A stretch of DNA of 64,000 nt from Pelosinus baikalensis (GCF_020819555.1 NZ_JAJHJB010000012.1:1-64000); one strand, 5' to 3'; positions 1-9,034 are shown, numbered from the stretch's first letter. The notes: a model not told the origin generated them from the sequence alone. Translations and numbers: made by a program.

Positions 1-140
1 CGATCTGCAACCCGCACGGTTCCGTGAGGGTTGCGCGTCGTGAGGCGCACTTCTACTCGACTTAGTGTCTCAAGTGGGACGGACTATAAATGGAGATGAC
101 TAACAGGTAGAAGCGACGTTGTTGTTGCTTCTACCTTGTT
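1..140. other. Hairpin-rich structured element at the left edge (possible ncRNA end)
   Basis: Three strong helices lie close together: GCAACCC (7-13) with GGGTTGC (28-34), enclosing CACGG/CCGTG; TGCGC (32-36) with GCGCA (45-49); and GGTAGAAGC (106-114) with GCTTCTACC (127-135). CTTCTAC at 51-57 could compete for the last stem. The block is more GC-rich than its surroundings and has no open frame. This looks like the end of a structured RNA or of a mobile element whose remainder lies left of the window. I cannot name a family, and the strand is not decided. Confidence 0.4.
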
Positions 141-528
141 CTATTTACATGGGATAAATCGGCAGCATTTATTTGTGACCGTTTGGATTGTCAGGAAGCT
201 GAATGTTACTCTTTAAATACAATGCTCTGAAAAACAGGTGTTGTATTTTTTGTCAAACAAGGAAAATCAATGACTAAAGTTGAAATGTAAAATAGGAAAT
301 TTTTTTAAAAGTAAATAGCTACTAACAAACATAGTAGGGAAATCGTTTTAGATAATTCAAGTCAAGAACCGTCCCGATAAGTTTTGAGAAGTTTACAGTT
401 GCTGATTCGGATAAGACCATGGAATCTTTGCATTTTATACATATTAGGAATGATTTAACAGGATTTTCGACAATTATCATAGAAGTAACTAGTAACTAAT
501 AATCTTAGAATCTAAGGCGGTAAGTAAT
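141..528. other. Intergenic stretch without a gene
   Basis: About 390 AT-rich bases with no supported reading frame. It ends in the Shine-Dalgarno AAGGCGG of the AbrB-type gene at 529. A short direct repeat (AGTAACT twice at 484-496) is visible but not interpretable. I see no convincing sigma-A promoter. Confidence 0.5.
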
Positions 529-708
529 ATGAATATACCTGAAGAAAAAGTATGTGTGGCGACGGTCAGCCAAAAGGGCTTAACAACAATTCCCAAAGAG
601 GTTAGAGAATTTCTAAAGATTTGTGAGGGAGATCGCGTTATTTTCAAAATAGAGCGTGATGGTACAGTTAGTTTGCAGAAAGCAGTATTTTTGCCAGCTG
701 AAAAGTAA
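529..708 (+). CDS. AbrB/SpoVT-type swapped-hairpin DNA-binding protein, 59 aa
   Basis: A 59-residue protein starting at ATG 529 behind AAGGCGG (514-520). The core, from VSQKGLTTIPKEVREFL through GDRVIFKIERDGTVSL, is the classic AbrB/MazE swapped-hairpin pattern: a T-x-P-K-E-hydrophobic-R turn followed by G-D-x-V. Such proteins are transition-state regulators or antitoxins. No toxin follows; 107 bases downstream begins the restriction-like operon, read in the same direction, so this protein may regulate that operon. Family assignment is firm, the role as operon regulator is inference. Confidence 0.75.
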   Translation: MNIPEEKVCVATVSQKGLTTIPKEVREFLKICEGDRVIFKIERDGTVSLQKAVFLPAEK

Positions 709-815
709 GTTAAATACCAACTATTTACATGTAAGAGTATTTAAAAATGTAAAACTGCAAATTAGGTGTTATTTACCTTATCAAAATAAAAAAACGCCCA
801 ATAGAGGAGAAAAAC

Positions 816-3539
816 ATGAATACTAGAGAAATTTTAGATAAAATTTTTAAAGATCCTAAAACATTATATGAACTTACTGAGTTTGATACGCTGGGAAAAC
901 CCATTCATAATATAGTTAATATTTATCCAAGGACATCAGAGTTTGGTCGTGATGCAGGAAAAACTAAATATTACTTGAAAAGCTTTGTTCCTTTTTCTTC
1001 TGGCAAGGAAGAAGTGCAGGTCTTTGATGAAAATGGAAAATCAAATCCTGAAGAAATTGTCCGTCAGCTTTGGGTTTATAAACTACTCAACACTTATGAG
1101 TATAAGGCAGATGAGATTGATCTTGAAAAGAGTGTATATTTTGGAACTGAAGTTAATGCTAAAGCGGCAGATATTGTTGTATATACAGATAATACAAAGC
1201 AAACACCCAAGATCATCATTGAAGTTAAAAAGCCCAAACGCAAAGACGGCATTGAACAACTAAAAAGTTATCTTAATGCTCAGGGGTCGCCTGTAGGAGT
1301 TTGGTCAAACGGAAGTGATAACATTATTCTGTTCAGACCTTACCCTGCAAATTTTGATGATACTCTTGTAGATATCCCTAAGAGAGGGCAAGAGCCAAAA
1401 GATGTTCTTGAAGCCAAGAAAACTCTTGCTCATCTTAAAAAGAGTTTTAACTTTAAAAAGATTATTCAAGATCTTGAGGAACTCGTACTTGCTGATAGTG
1501 GTAAAGATGAGTTTAATGAGATATTCAAAATGATTTTCGCTAAAATATGGGATGAAAAAGAAGCTTTAGAAGTTCGTCAAAATCAAGAAATTCAATTCAC
1601 AAAGGCGTTGGACCCGGAAATTACTTATGAAAGAATAAACAACCTTTTCAGAAAAGCTTGTAACGAGTGGCCCGGTATTTTTAAACCAGGTGAAGATATT
1701 GAACTTACTAAAAGACATTTGCAAATTTGTATTGGTCCAATTGAAGGTGTTCGTTTAATGGGTTCAAATCTTCGGATTATGGATGATGCATTTGAATACC
1801 TCTTACCAACAGAAGCAAAAAAGAAAAAAGGACAGTTCTTTACACCACGCCATGTTGTTGAAATGTGTGTAAGAATGATGAACCCGACGAAAACAGAATT
1901 TGTGATGGACCCATCTTGTGGATCTGCAGGATTTCTGTTACACGCTATGGAATGGTGCTACCCAGCCCATGATAACGATAGTCGAGAGCTCAGAAAACAC
2001 CGCTACGCTGCAAAGTACTTGTGGGGTGTTGATTTCGAAGAGAGAGCTGCTAAAACTTCCCGTGCATTGATGCTTATTGCTGGAGATGGACATACCAATA
2101 TATTTGGTCCTGACGTAAGCAGTTTAGACCCTAAAACATGGTATGAAACCCAGTCTGGACAAAAATTAATGAGTAAGTTGTTAGAGGCAAAACTTCTTAA
2201 AAACAAGCCGTCAAAGGAAGATGAGCCAAATGTCCTAAAAGATGATGACCTTGCATGGAAATACTTTGATGAACTTCAATTTGATGTAATTCTTGCTAAT
2301 CCGCCTTTTGCTGGCGAGATGAAAGATAAAAAGATGCTTTCTCACTATGATTTAGCAAAGCCTGCACTCAAAAGAGGTAAGAACAAAGCTGCCAAAGAGG
2401 AGCGAGATGTTCTTTTTATTGAACGAATCCTTAAATTCTTAAAACCAGGCGGTCGCGCGGCTATTGTTTTGCCACAGGGTAAATTCAACAACTCATCTCT
2501 CGCATTCATCCGTGAATGGATCTTGCGTAAGGCTCGGTTGCTTGCCGTGGTTGGTTTACACCCCAATACATTTAAGCCTCATACAGGAACGAAGACATCA
2601 GTTCTTTTTGTGCAAAAATATACCGAAGCAGAGATTGCAAAGATTGAGTTTGTCAAACAAGAAGTAGCCGCTGCTTGCCCTGATTATGAAACTGAAATCA
2701 AAGAGCTATTAAGTCAGTTTAAAAATGAAGTAGATATACCAGATGAAAATATACCAGAAGCTATTGCAAACATTCTGTTCGAAAGCTTTGGAGAATTAGA
2801 ATCCGAAGCAACCGAAACAGAAGAAAATGCAGATGATAGATCTGAAGAAGCTCCAGAGCTTGCTGACCTAATTGAACGAGCAACTGAATACATTGCATCT
2901 CTACGAAGAGAACTCTTGTATGAGAAGCAAAAAATAGAAGACATTGAATCTGATCTTGAAGCCTTAAAGACGAAAGCCCAACAAGAGATAGATATTCTTT
3001 CAAATAATTGGGCTGGAGCTAAGAAAGAATTAACTGCAGAGCTAAAGCCCCTTAAAGAAAAACTTAAAGCTGATGAAAAGGAACTCAAAGCGAAACGGAA
3101 AGAACAGACCAAAAGAATTAAGTCAACCATAAAAGCATTAGAAATTACTATTCCTAATGCAGAAGAGGAACTAAAGAAACTCACCAACCGTGGCAAGTTG
3201 CAACTACTACTTGTGGATGATGAGGTGGTGGGAGCACTTAAAGAGCGTTGGATAGATGCCGAAGTAGCTAAGAAATTGGATTACCCAATTTTTATGGCCG
3301 TTTCAGAAAAAGGAGGCAAAAACAATTCAGGCGACTACGAATACCTTACTGATGGAGAAGGCAACTTTATGGAGTACGACGATGGACAACCCGTTATTGA
3401 TCAAGACTTGGTGAACTTCAATTTAGAATCAAAAGACTTGAAAGATGCAAAAGGTTTATCTGATGATGAGATATGTATCGCCGAGGCTTTTGTACAGTTT
3501 GCTCAGAAACACGGATTTGAGTTCTGGAGAGTGAATTGA
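816..3539 (+). CDS. HsdR_N nuclease - HsdM methylase fusion (restriction-modification subunit), 907 aa
   Basis: Residues about 1-200 resemble the N-terminal nuclease domain of type I R subunits: D119, then E136-V-K138 and Q148..Y152 form a complete PD-(D/E)xK pattern. Residues about 230-600 are an HsdM-type N6-adenine methylase: GQFFTPRHVV at 339-348, the SAM motif DPSCGSAGF at 365-373 and the catalytic NPPF at 495-498. Residues about 670-795 are a charged coiled coil, then a short C-terminal domain. There is no helicase motor. The layout recalls BcgI-type IIB enzymes, where one chain cuts and methylates and a separate S subunit recognises DNA. The start follows GAGGAG; the stop overlaps hsdS. 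First gene of a tight operon running to 9008. Confidence 0.85.
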   Translation: MNTREILDKIFKDPKTLYELTEFDTLGKPIHNIVNIYPRTSEFGRDAGKTKYYLKSFVPFSSGKEEVQVFDENGKSNPEEIVRQLWVYKLLNTYEYKADEIDLEKSVYFGTEVNAKAADIVVYTDNTKQTPKIIIEVKKPKRKDGIEQLKSYLNAQGSPVGVWSNGSDNIILFRPYPANFDDTLVDIPKRGQEPKDVLEAKKTLAHLKKSFNFKKIIQDLEELVLADSGKDEFNEIFKMIFAKIWDEKEALEVRQNQEIQFTKALDPEITYERINNLFRKACNEWPGIFKPGEDIELTKRHLQICIGPIEGVRLMGSNLRIMDDAFEYLLPTEAKKKKGQFFTPRHVVEMCVRMMNPTKTEFVMDPSCGSAGFLLHAMEWCYPAHDNDSRELRKHRYAAKYLWGVDFEERAAKTSRALMLIAGDGHTNIFGPDVSSLDPKTWYETQSGQKLMSKLLEAKLLKNKPSKEDEPNVLKDDDLAWKYFDELQFDVILANPPFAGEMKDKKMLSHYDLAKPALKRGKNKAAKEERDVLFIERILKFLKPGGRAAIVLPQGKFNNSSLAFIREWILRKARLLAVVGLHPNTFKPHTGTKTSVLFVQKYTEAEIAKIEFVKQEVAAACPDYETEIKELLSQFKNEVDIPDENIPEAIANILFESFGELESEATETEENADDRSEEAPELADLIERATEYIASLRRELLYEKQKIEDIESDLEALKTKAQQEIDILSNNWAGAKKELTAELKPLKEKLKADEKELKAKRKEQTKRIKSTIKALEITIPNAEEELKKLTNRGKLQLLLVDDEVVGALKERWIDAEVAKKLDYPIFMAVSEKGGKNNSGDYEYLTDGEGNFMEYDDGQPVIDQDLVNFNLESKDLKDAKGLSDDEICIAEAFVQFAQKHGFEFWRVN

Positions 3540-4879
3540 TGGCTGTTTGGAGTGAAGTTAATCAATCAAGAGTAACAGAATTTCAGAGATTTGATGGAGA
3601 ATTTTATAAACCAGAAAACGAATTGATTATGGATATCTTATGTCAGACGAACAAAACATTTCCGGTTGCGAAATATATTGTTGAATTAACAGATGGTAAA
3701 CATGGTGGTGTAACCTATACAAAGGAAGGTATTGTTTTTTTAAGGAACCAGAATATTAAGAATGGTAATATTGATTTTTTGGATAAAAAATATATCTCTT
3801 TAAACGAAAGCAATGAATCTAAACGTGCTGAGCTGAAACCGCTAGATATAGTAATAACCACAATTGGAACGTTAGGTGAAGTAGCAATTGTTCCAGAAAA
3901 TATTGAGAGGTGTACGATTAATCAAAATCTTGTTAGAATGAGCATTGCTAATATCAATCCTTATTACTTGGTAATATTTTTGATGACTAGATTTGGGTCC
4001 AGACAAATTATTAGACTCGCATCAGGGAATGTTCAACCCATAATTGTTTATCCCAATTTAAGAAAAATATTTATTTATGAACCTGATACAGATGATCAGC
4101 AAGAAATTGCAGAGCTATTTAAGAGGTCAATCAAATTGAAATCCCTCTCACACTCCCTCTACTTCCAAGCTCAAGAACTTCTCGAAAAAGAGTTGGGAAT
4201 GGATCAGTTGGTACTTGAAAAAAACAAAAGCTATGAAGCTACTTTTAGCGAGGTTGTGGGGAGCCATCGAATTGATGCTCAGTGCTATAAACCTGATTAC
4301 ATTGACTATGAAAAATACCTTCGTAAAAGAGGAAACTTTGATTATTTACGAAATGTCCTTAGTTCTTCGATTAAAGGTCTACAAGCGAAAGCAGTAGTAA
4401 GTGGCAATATTGAATACGTCAGTATAAAGGATATAACAGGACTTGAAATATACTCAAGAGAAAAATGTAGACAATCATCTAAAATCAGGGTTGCCCAAAC
4501 AGGTGATTTGCTCCTTGCAATTACTGGAGCTACAATAGGAAAAATCGGAATTGTTTCAAGATCCAAAGAGGTAGCCTTCTCAGGTGACTTGCTATCGCTT
4601 AAAACAAAAGATAATATTGATCCGTATTATCTTTTGGCTGTTATATCAAATCGAATTGGCCAAAGTCAATGCCAACGATGGATCACAGGATCTACGAATG
4701 GTCATCTATCACCGACAGACGTAAATAAGATTGTTATTCCAAGATTAGCTGCTCATTTAGAAAAGAGTATATCTGAATTATTACAAGCCTCTATTAAAGC
4801 TTGTTTAGAATCAGAGCAGCTTCTTGAACAAACAAAAAAACGTGTCGAAGACCTTATCGAAGGAGTGATTGAACAATGA
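3539..4879 (+). CDS. hsdS: Type I-like specificity subunit HsdS, 446 aa
   Basis: Two target-recognition half-repeats are visible: residues about 1-210 and about 225-440, each ending in a helical spacer (HSLYFQAQELLEKELG and SEQLLEQTKKRVEDL). In type I and IIB systems this subunit reads a bipartite site and positions the methylase. ATG 3539 overlaps the TGA of the preceding gene and has GGAGA upstream; a TTG one codon earlier is less likely. The two half-repeats differ, so an asymmetric bipartite target is expected. Its stop overlaps the next start (ATGA). Confidence 0.9.
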   Translation: MAVWSEVNQSRVTEFQRFDGEFYKPENELIMDILCQTNKTFPVAKYIVELTDGKHGGVTYTKEGIVFLRNQNIKNGNIDFLDKKYISLNESNESKRAELKPLDIVITTIGTLGEVAIVPENIERCTINQNLVRMSIANINPYYLVIFLMTRFGSRQIIRLASGNVQPIIVYPNLRKIFIYEPDTDDQQEIAELFKRSIKLKSLSHSLYFQAQELLEKELGMDQLVLEKNKSYEATFSEVVGSHRIDAQCYKPDYIDYEKYLRKRGNFDYLRNVLSSSIKGLQAKAVVSGNIEYVSIKDITGLEIYSREKCRQSSKIRVAQTGDLLLAITGATIGKIGIVSRSKEVAFSGDLLSLKTKDNIDPYYLLAVISNRIGQSQCQRWITGSTNGHLSPTDVNKIVIPRLAAHLEKSISELLQASIKACLESEQLLEQTKKRVEDLIEGVIEQ

Positions 4880-5070
4880 AATTATCCGTTGAAGATAAAT
4901 TACTATTGCGAGAGTTGTGCTCACAACACCAAGTGAACTTTGAAAAGGTTCTTAAACTTTTGAATACTGTGCAAGAATATGAGTTTAAAGAACGCCGAAC
5001 AGGTATCTATGATGCTCTTCGGGATATTGTAAAAAGTGTATCTAATGGGGAGGGTGCTGATGAAGTTTAG
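4876..5070 (+). CDS. Small helical protein of the restriction-like operon, 64 aa
   Basis: A 64-residue, charged, apparently all-helical protein (MKLSVEDKLLLRELCSQHQ...), joined to hsdS by an ATGA overlap and overlapping the start of the DndD-like gene by 11 bases. Translational coupling on both sides argues that it is real and belongs to the complex. I recognise no catalytic motif. Its size and slot, between specificity subunit and SMC-like ATPase, suggest an adaptor; that is inference. Confidence 0.75.
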   Translation: MKLSVEDKLLLRELCSQHQVNFEKVLKLLNTVQEYEFKERRTGIYDALRDIVKSVSNGEGADEV

Positions 5071-7051
5071 AAAATTCACCATAGAAAACTATAAATCCTT
5101 TCAATTCCCTACAGATATACTCTTCCCTGATAGTGAAAATGGTAAGTCGATATTTCTTATTGGCGGTATGAACGGTGCTGGTAAGACAGCTATTATGGAA
5201 GGGATCAATTTTTGCCTTTATGGGGGCAAGGTAGAAGAAATTTTTCGTTCTATCAATCGAAAATCATTAGCTTTGGGTAATGCCAGCGTAAGCTTTGAAC
5301 TTGAAATTGAGATGGATGATGCTTCTCCGCTCATAGTGAGGCGCTCTTGGAGTGCTGGAGTCATTGATAAACCTAAAGTAAAAGACTTTGAAGAACGTCT
5401 TGTAGTTGTGCGAGATGGAAAAAGAGTCTCGGTGCAAAATAAGCAGATGTGGCAAGATTTTATTCGAGCAACTATTCCACCAGGGATTACTCAATTTTTC
5501 TTTTTTGATGGTGAAAAAATACAAGAGATTGCAGCTGATGATCATTCAGAAGTTCGGCTTAAATCCTCACTAGAAGCAGCCCTGGGAATTGAGTATATTA
5601 ATAAGCTCTCTTCGGACTTGCTCTATCTAAAACAAGAAGAACGAAAGGGATTTGTCGAGATCTCGGATGAAGATCTCGAGTTTAAGGAGAGTGAGCTTAA
5701 ACTTCAAAGAAGTAAGATTACAAGGTTAAACAAAGAACGGGATGAGGTAAGAGATGATCTCGAATCATTCAAAACTCAGAATGAAGAAGCAAAAAAAAGA
5801 TTTCAGGCAAATTTCAATGTAGAGCCTGAATCCCGAGATGCCATTAGACAAATCGAAAAACGTAGAGTGCAAGTAGCTAATCGTTTGGGTCAGGTGGAGA
5901 ATGAAATTCGCATTCTCTGTGAAAAAGATCTACCCTACAGTCTTTTAGGAGGTCTGTTTAGTGGAATCCGCAAACAGATAGAATGTGAAAGAGAGTCAGC
6001 CCAAGGGGAAGCAATTAAAGAAAATGCGGCTGATCTTGCAAAAAGAATAGTCCGTGTAGTAGAAGAACCTGAGCCGATATATATAGAACGTCTCTCTGCT
6101 GAGAAAATGGCTGAACTTGAAAAGCGGATATCTTCACTCCTGCGTGAAGGAGACTCGCGAAGTTCTATTAAGAAAATTTTAAACATTTCGGACCGAGATG
6201 CTGCAAAAATACTTCAGCAGATGGATGAACTGGAGTGTAGTGATATTTTCCTTTTACAGCCTTTGCTTGAAGAGAAAAAAGAGCTTGGAGTTGAAGTTAA
6301 GAAAATTGAATCCTCTCTACAAAGTGGCGTATCTTCCGATTCTGAAAAAGACATCTTTGAACAGCTTCAATCAGAAATTGAGGGTTGTACTACTCAGATA
6401 GGCCGTAAAACCGAACAACTTAGAATATTGGAAGAAGATATTCTAAGTTATGAAAAGAAAATTAGAGAGATTGAAATCGAGATCGAAAAACTATATGAAA
6501 AGCATAATGTTTCTAAAGTCAAAGCTGATTTTATCAGTGAATGTGATGCTATTGCGGGACTTTTAAATCAATTTGTTATTAGAATGCGGAAAAACAAGGT
6601 TCACCTTTTACAAGAAAAAACCTTTGAAATGTACAAGTTATTATCAACAAAAAGTGGCTTAATTAAGGACATAACTATTGATGATAAAAGTTTTGAGATT
6701 CGTATTTTAGACCGTAATGGTCAAGAAATTAAAAAATCGGGACTTTCTGCAGGTGAAAAAGAGGTCTTTGCACTCGCACTGTTGTGGGGACTAGCTCAAA
6801 CAAGTGAATTGAAATTGCCTATTATTATTGATACACCGCTATCAAGATTAGATAGTACTCATCGGGATAATATTATTCGCAATTACTTTCCTAACGCAGG
6901 TGAGCAGGTAATTATTCTTTCAACTGATACGGAAATTGATAACAACTATTATAGAACTTTACAAAGCCATTTGAGCGGTGCAGCAAGTCTAGTGTTTAAT
7001 CAGAAACAAGAGATTACGACGATTAAAAACGGCTATTTTTGGGAGGTTTAA
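5060..7051 (+). CDS. DndD-like SMC/RecF-type ATPase, 663 aa
   Basis: Walker A GGMNGAGKT lies at residues 35-43 behind an SMC-like beginning (FRKFTIENYKSF). The FFFDGEKI motif near residue 150 is typical of DndD. Long coiled coils (about 200-300 and 400-510) surround a hinge-like middle. The ABC signature LSAGEKE and Walker B IIIDTPLSRLD lie near the C terminus, followed by an ILSTDTE switch. In phosphorothioate systems DndD is the ATPase acting with DndC/DndE, but no dndA, dndB or dndC is present. ATG 5060 is preferred over an upstream in-frame start at 5036 because GGGGAGGG sits just before it. Confidence 0.85.
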   Translation: MKFRKFTIENYKSFQFPTDILFPDSENGKSIFLIGGMNGAGKTAIMEGINFCLYGGKVEEIFRSINRKSLALGNASVSFELEIEMDDASPLIVRRSWSAGVIDKPKVKDFEERLVVVRDGKRVSVQNKQMWQDFIRATIPPGITQFFFFDGEKIQEIAADDHSEVRLKSSLEAALGIEYINKLSSDLLYLKQEERKGFVEISDEDLEFKESELKLQRSKITRLNKERDEVRDDLESFKTQNEEAKKRFQANFNVEPESRDAIRQIEKRRVQVANRLGQVENEIRILCEKDLPYSLLGGLFSGIRKQIECERESAQGEAIKENAADLAKRIVRVVEEPEPIYIERLSAEKMAELEKRISSLLREGDSRSSIKKILNISDRDAAKILQQMDELECSDIFLLQPLLEEKKELGVEVKKIESSLQSGVSSDSEKDIFEQLQSEIEGCTTQIGRKTEQLRILEEDILSYEKKIREIEIEIEKLYEKHNVSKVKADFISECDAIAGLLNQFVIRMRKNKVHLLQEKTFEMYKLLSTKSGLIKDITIDDKSFEIRILDRNGQEIKKSGLSAGEKEVFALALLWGLAQTSELKLPIIIDTPLSRLDSTHRDNIIRNYFPNAGEQVIILSTDTEIDNNYYRTLQSHLSGAASLVFNQKQEITTIKNGYFWEV

Positions 7052-8578
7052 ATGGCAGATAGATTATATACGAGTTCTGAATCTGATGAAATATTAAGTG
7101 CTCTTAGGTTTGAGACAAAACTTGAAAAATATATTTTAGCAAGAATAGCTTTTTCGGTTTCACTTTTGATAGATGGAGCTGATTTGCCAATAAGCAGTAA
7201 TTTTAGTGGTAGCGAAATGAAAAGACCTACTTTTGTAGGTACTGATGAGGTTTTCCTTAAGGCGATTTTAGCTTATGTACATAAGATTACCGATATCATT
7301 GAAGATGACTTTTATTCTAATAAATCACTTATTAAAAATCATATTGATAATGGTTGTAAACATTTATCACGAATATTTGAAGAATCGGGGCATAGTTCAG
7401 AATTACTTTTAAAAAAAATTACTGAACTCGTAGAATTTAGCGGTCGTAAAGAAATTCGAGGTTCTGGGCTTGATCTCTATATTGGAAAAACGGTTCTCGA
7501 TAAAAAAGAGATTATTCTTGAGTTTAATAATACTCGTAAACACGCTAATTCTCACTTAGCCATAATGGGTAAACCAGGGGTAGGTAAGACACAATTTTTA
7601 CTAAAGATTCTTGCGGACATTCGAATTAAATCAAACTACCTAACTAACTTCATATTTTTTGATTACAAAGGTGATGTAGTAGATAATCAAAAATTTCTAG
7701 ATATTGCAAAGGTTCAACCCTTTAGACTCTTACAAGGTAGTCAGACATTGCCCATCAACCCATTTGTTCTACCTAATTACGATGAACAAACAATCAATGT
7801 GTCGGCTCGTGAAAAAGCCGAAAGTTTCGCCTCTATCAATTCAAAATTAGGAGTAGTTCAGAAAGGTGCCTTGACTGAGGCAATTCGTGCTGCATATGCG
7901 AAAAGATCTGACTCCACTTTGCCATTTCCCGACTTTCAAGATGTTCTTGAAATTACAATGGAGATGTATGAAGAGGGCAACAAAAGAGATGATAGCCTCA
8001 TTGAAGTATTAAGAGACTTATCCGATTTCGACCTGTTCTGGAAGCATGGCAGCGAAAATGAACCAATTGAGAAGCTCACAAATAGAACACTTTTAATCGA
8101 TGTTCATGCAATGCCAGTACTCAAAGAACTAGTAGGGTATTTGGTTATTGAACGACTCTATAAAGAGATGGCAGCGTTACCAGATAGTCCAGTCCACGAT
8201 GGAAGAAGAACAATTCGTACTATTCTAGTTATAGATGAAGCACACAACTACTTAGGGCAGAAAAATATATTTCTTGAACGTATTATTCGTGAAGGCCGAT
8301 CTAAAGGTATTGTTGTTTTCTTTGCCAGTCAATCACCAAATGACTATCAGCAGAAGTTTTTTAACTTTCAGGAATTACTTGAGTTCGCCTACATATTCCA
8401 ATGTGAAGGAGTTTCTGCAAGCTCTATGCAAGATATCTTGGGTTGTAGCAAGAAAACTGCAAATGATTTACAAACAGAAGTTGCAAGGCTAGAGCCCTTT
8501 CAGGTGATAGCAAGAAGCGGAGAAAAGACCGCTGAATTTATGAAATTTGCAGCCGAAGCATTCTATAAATGTTTTTGA
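7052..8578 (+). CDS. DndE-like domain fused to a HerA/FtsK-family ATPase, 508 aa
   Basis: Residues 1 to about 80 (RLYTSSESDEILSAL..., ILARIAFSVSLL) match the small DNA-binding protein DndE. From about 140 there is a HerA/DUF87-type ATPase: Walker A GKPGVGKT at 173-180, Walker B ILVIDEAH at 391-398, a REGRSKG segment near 413, and sensor-like FFASQSP. HerA-type motors translocate DNA and partner nucleases. The gene follows the DndD-like gene with no gap, its Shine-Dalgarno lying inside that gene. The fusion implies that DndE's DNA binding and the motor work as one unit, probably with the DndD-like ATPase. Confidence 0.8.
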   Translation: MADRLYTSSESDEILSALRFETKLEKYILARIAFSVSLLIDGADLPISSNFSGSEMKRPTFVGTDEVFLKAILAYVHKITDIIEDDFYSNKSLIKNHIDNGCKHLSRIFEESGHSSELLLKKITELVEFSGRKEIRGSGLDLYIGKTVLDKKEIILEFNNTRKHANSHLAIMGKPGVGKTQFLLKILADIRIKSNYLTNFIFFDYKGDVVDNQKFLDIAKVQPFRLLQGSQTLPINPFVLPNYDEQTINVSAREKAESFASINSKLGVVQKGALTEAIRAAYAKRSDSTLPFPDFQDVLEITMEMYEEGNKRDDSLIEVLRDLSDFDLFWKHGSENEPIEKLTNRTLLIDVHAMPVLKELVGYLVIERLYKEMAALPDSPVHDGRRTIRTILVIDEAHNYLGQKNIFLERIIREGRSKGIVVFFASQSPNDYQQKFFNFQELLEFAYIFQCEGVSASSMQDILGCSKKTANDLQTEVARLEPFQVIARSGEKTAEFMKFAAEAFYKCF

Positions 8579-8609
8579 AATATTGATTCTAATATTGAGA
8601 GGTGTTTTA

Positions 8610-9008
8610 ATGAGACGGGTTCTAGAGTGCTTTAATCCTGCTGCAAAGGATATGAGTGGCACGAGTGTTCGCAATGCTGAAGAAATAAACGAATATGATC
8701 ATTTTATTTTAGGGCACATTACTTCGACAGCAATACTTGATTCTATCAGTGAAAAAGGTTTGTTACCTCCGCGTGTCACGAACATAAGGATCAAAGATAA
8801 TCTTGACTCCGACATTGAATGTGTGTACTTGTTATGCAAAATGGACAAGTCTTATGTACGAAGAGCTATAGAAGAATTTGGTGGAGAGGGCTTAGTTGTA
8901 CTTAGTAGAGTAGCGAAGCATAAATTATTTGCGGATGAAAATGTACTTTGGTCTGTTCAAAAAGAGGATACATTGCTAAAGAACGAAAGAATTAAATTTT
9001 GTATTTGA
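8610..9008 (+). CDS. Small protein, possible ADP-ribosyltransferase-like fold, 132 aa
   Basis: Last gene of the operon, 31 bases after the HerA fusion, with GAGAGGTG before ATG 8610; an in-frame start at 8547 would overlap the previous gene and lacks a site. The pattern HITSTAILDSISEKGLLPP, then CVYLLCKMDKSYVRRAIEEFGG, then LVVLSRV resembles ART-fold proteins (DarT, RNA 2'-phosphotransferase-like), which begin with H-x-T-x3-L-x2-I-x2-G-L-x-P and a Y-L strand. I cannot see a complete catalytic triad. It may be an effector or an unrelated accessory protein. Confidence 0.4.
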   Translation: MRRVLECFNPAAKDMSGTSVRNAEEINEYDHFILGHITSTAILDSISEKGLLPPRVTNIRIKDNLDSDIECVYLLCKMDKSYVRRAIEEFGGEGLVVLSRVAKHKLFADENVLWSVQKEDTLLKNERIKFCI

Positions 9009-9034
9009 CTATATATTTCGAAATCTAAAAATGG

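Noticed and set aside
361..375. GTCAAGAACCGTCCC motif, similar to parts of REP-like elements
   Set aside because: Only one copy without a palindromic partner is visible here, so no repeat can be claimed.
2714..3196. Minus-strand 160-codon frame inside the nuclease-methylase gene
   Set aside because: It is antisense to the coiled-coil coding part, rich in Ser and Leu as expected from mirrored Glu/Lys codons, and has no ribosome site.
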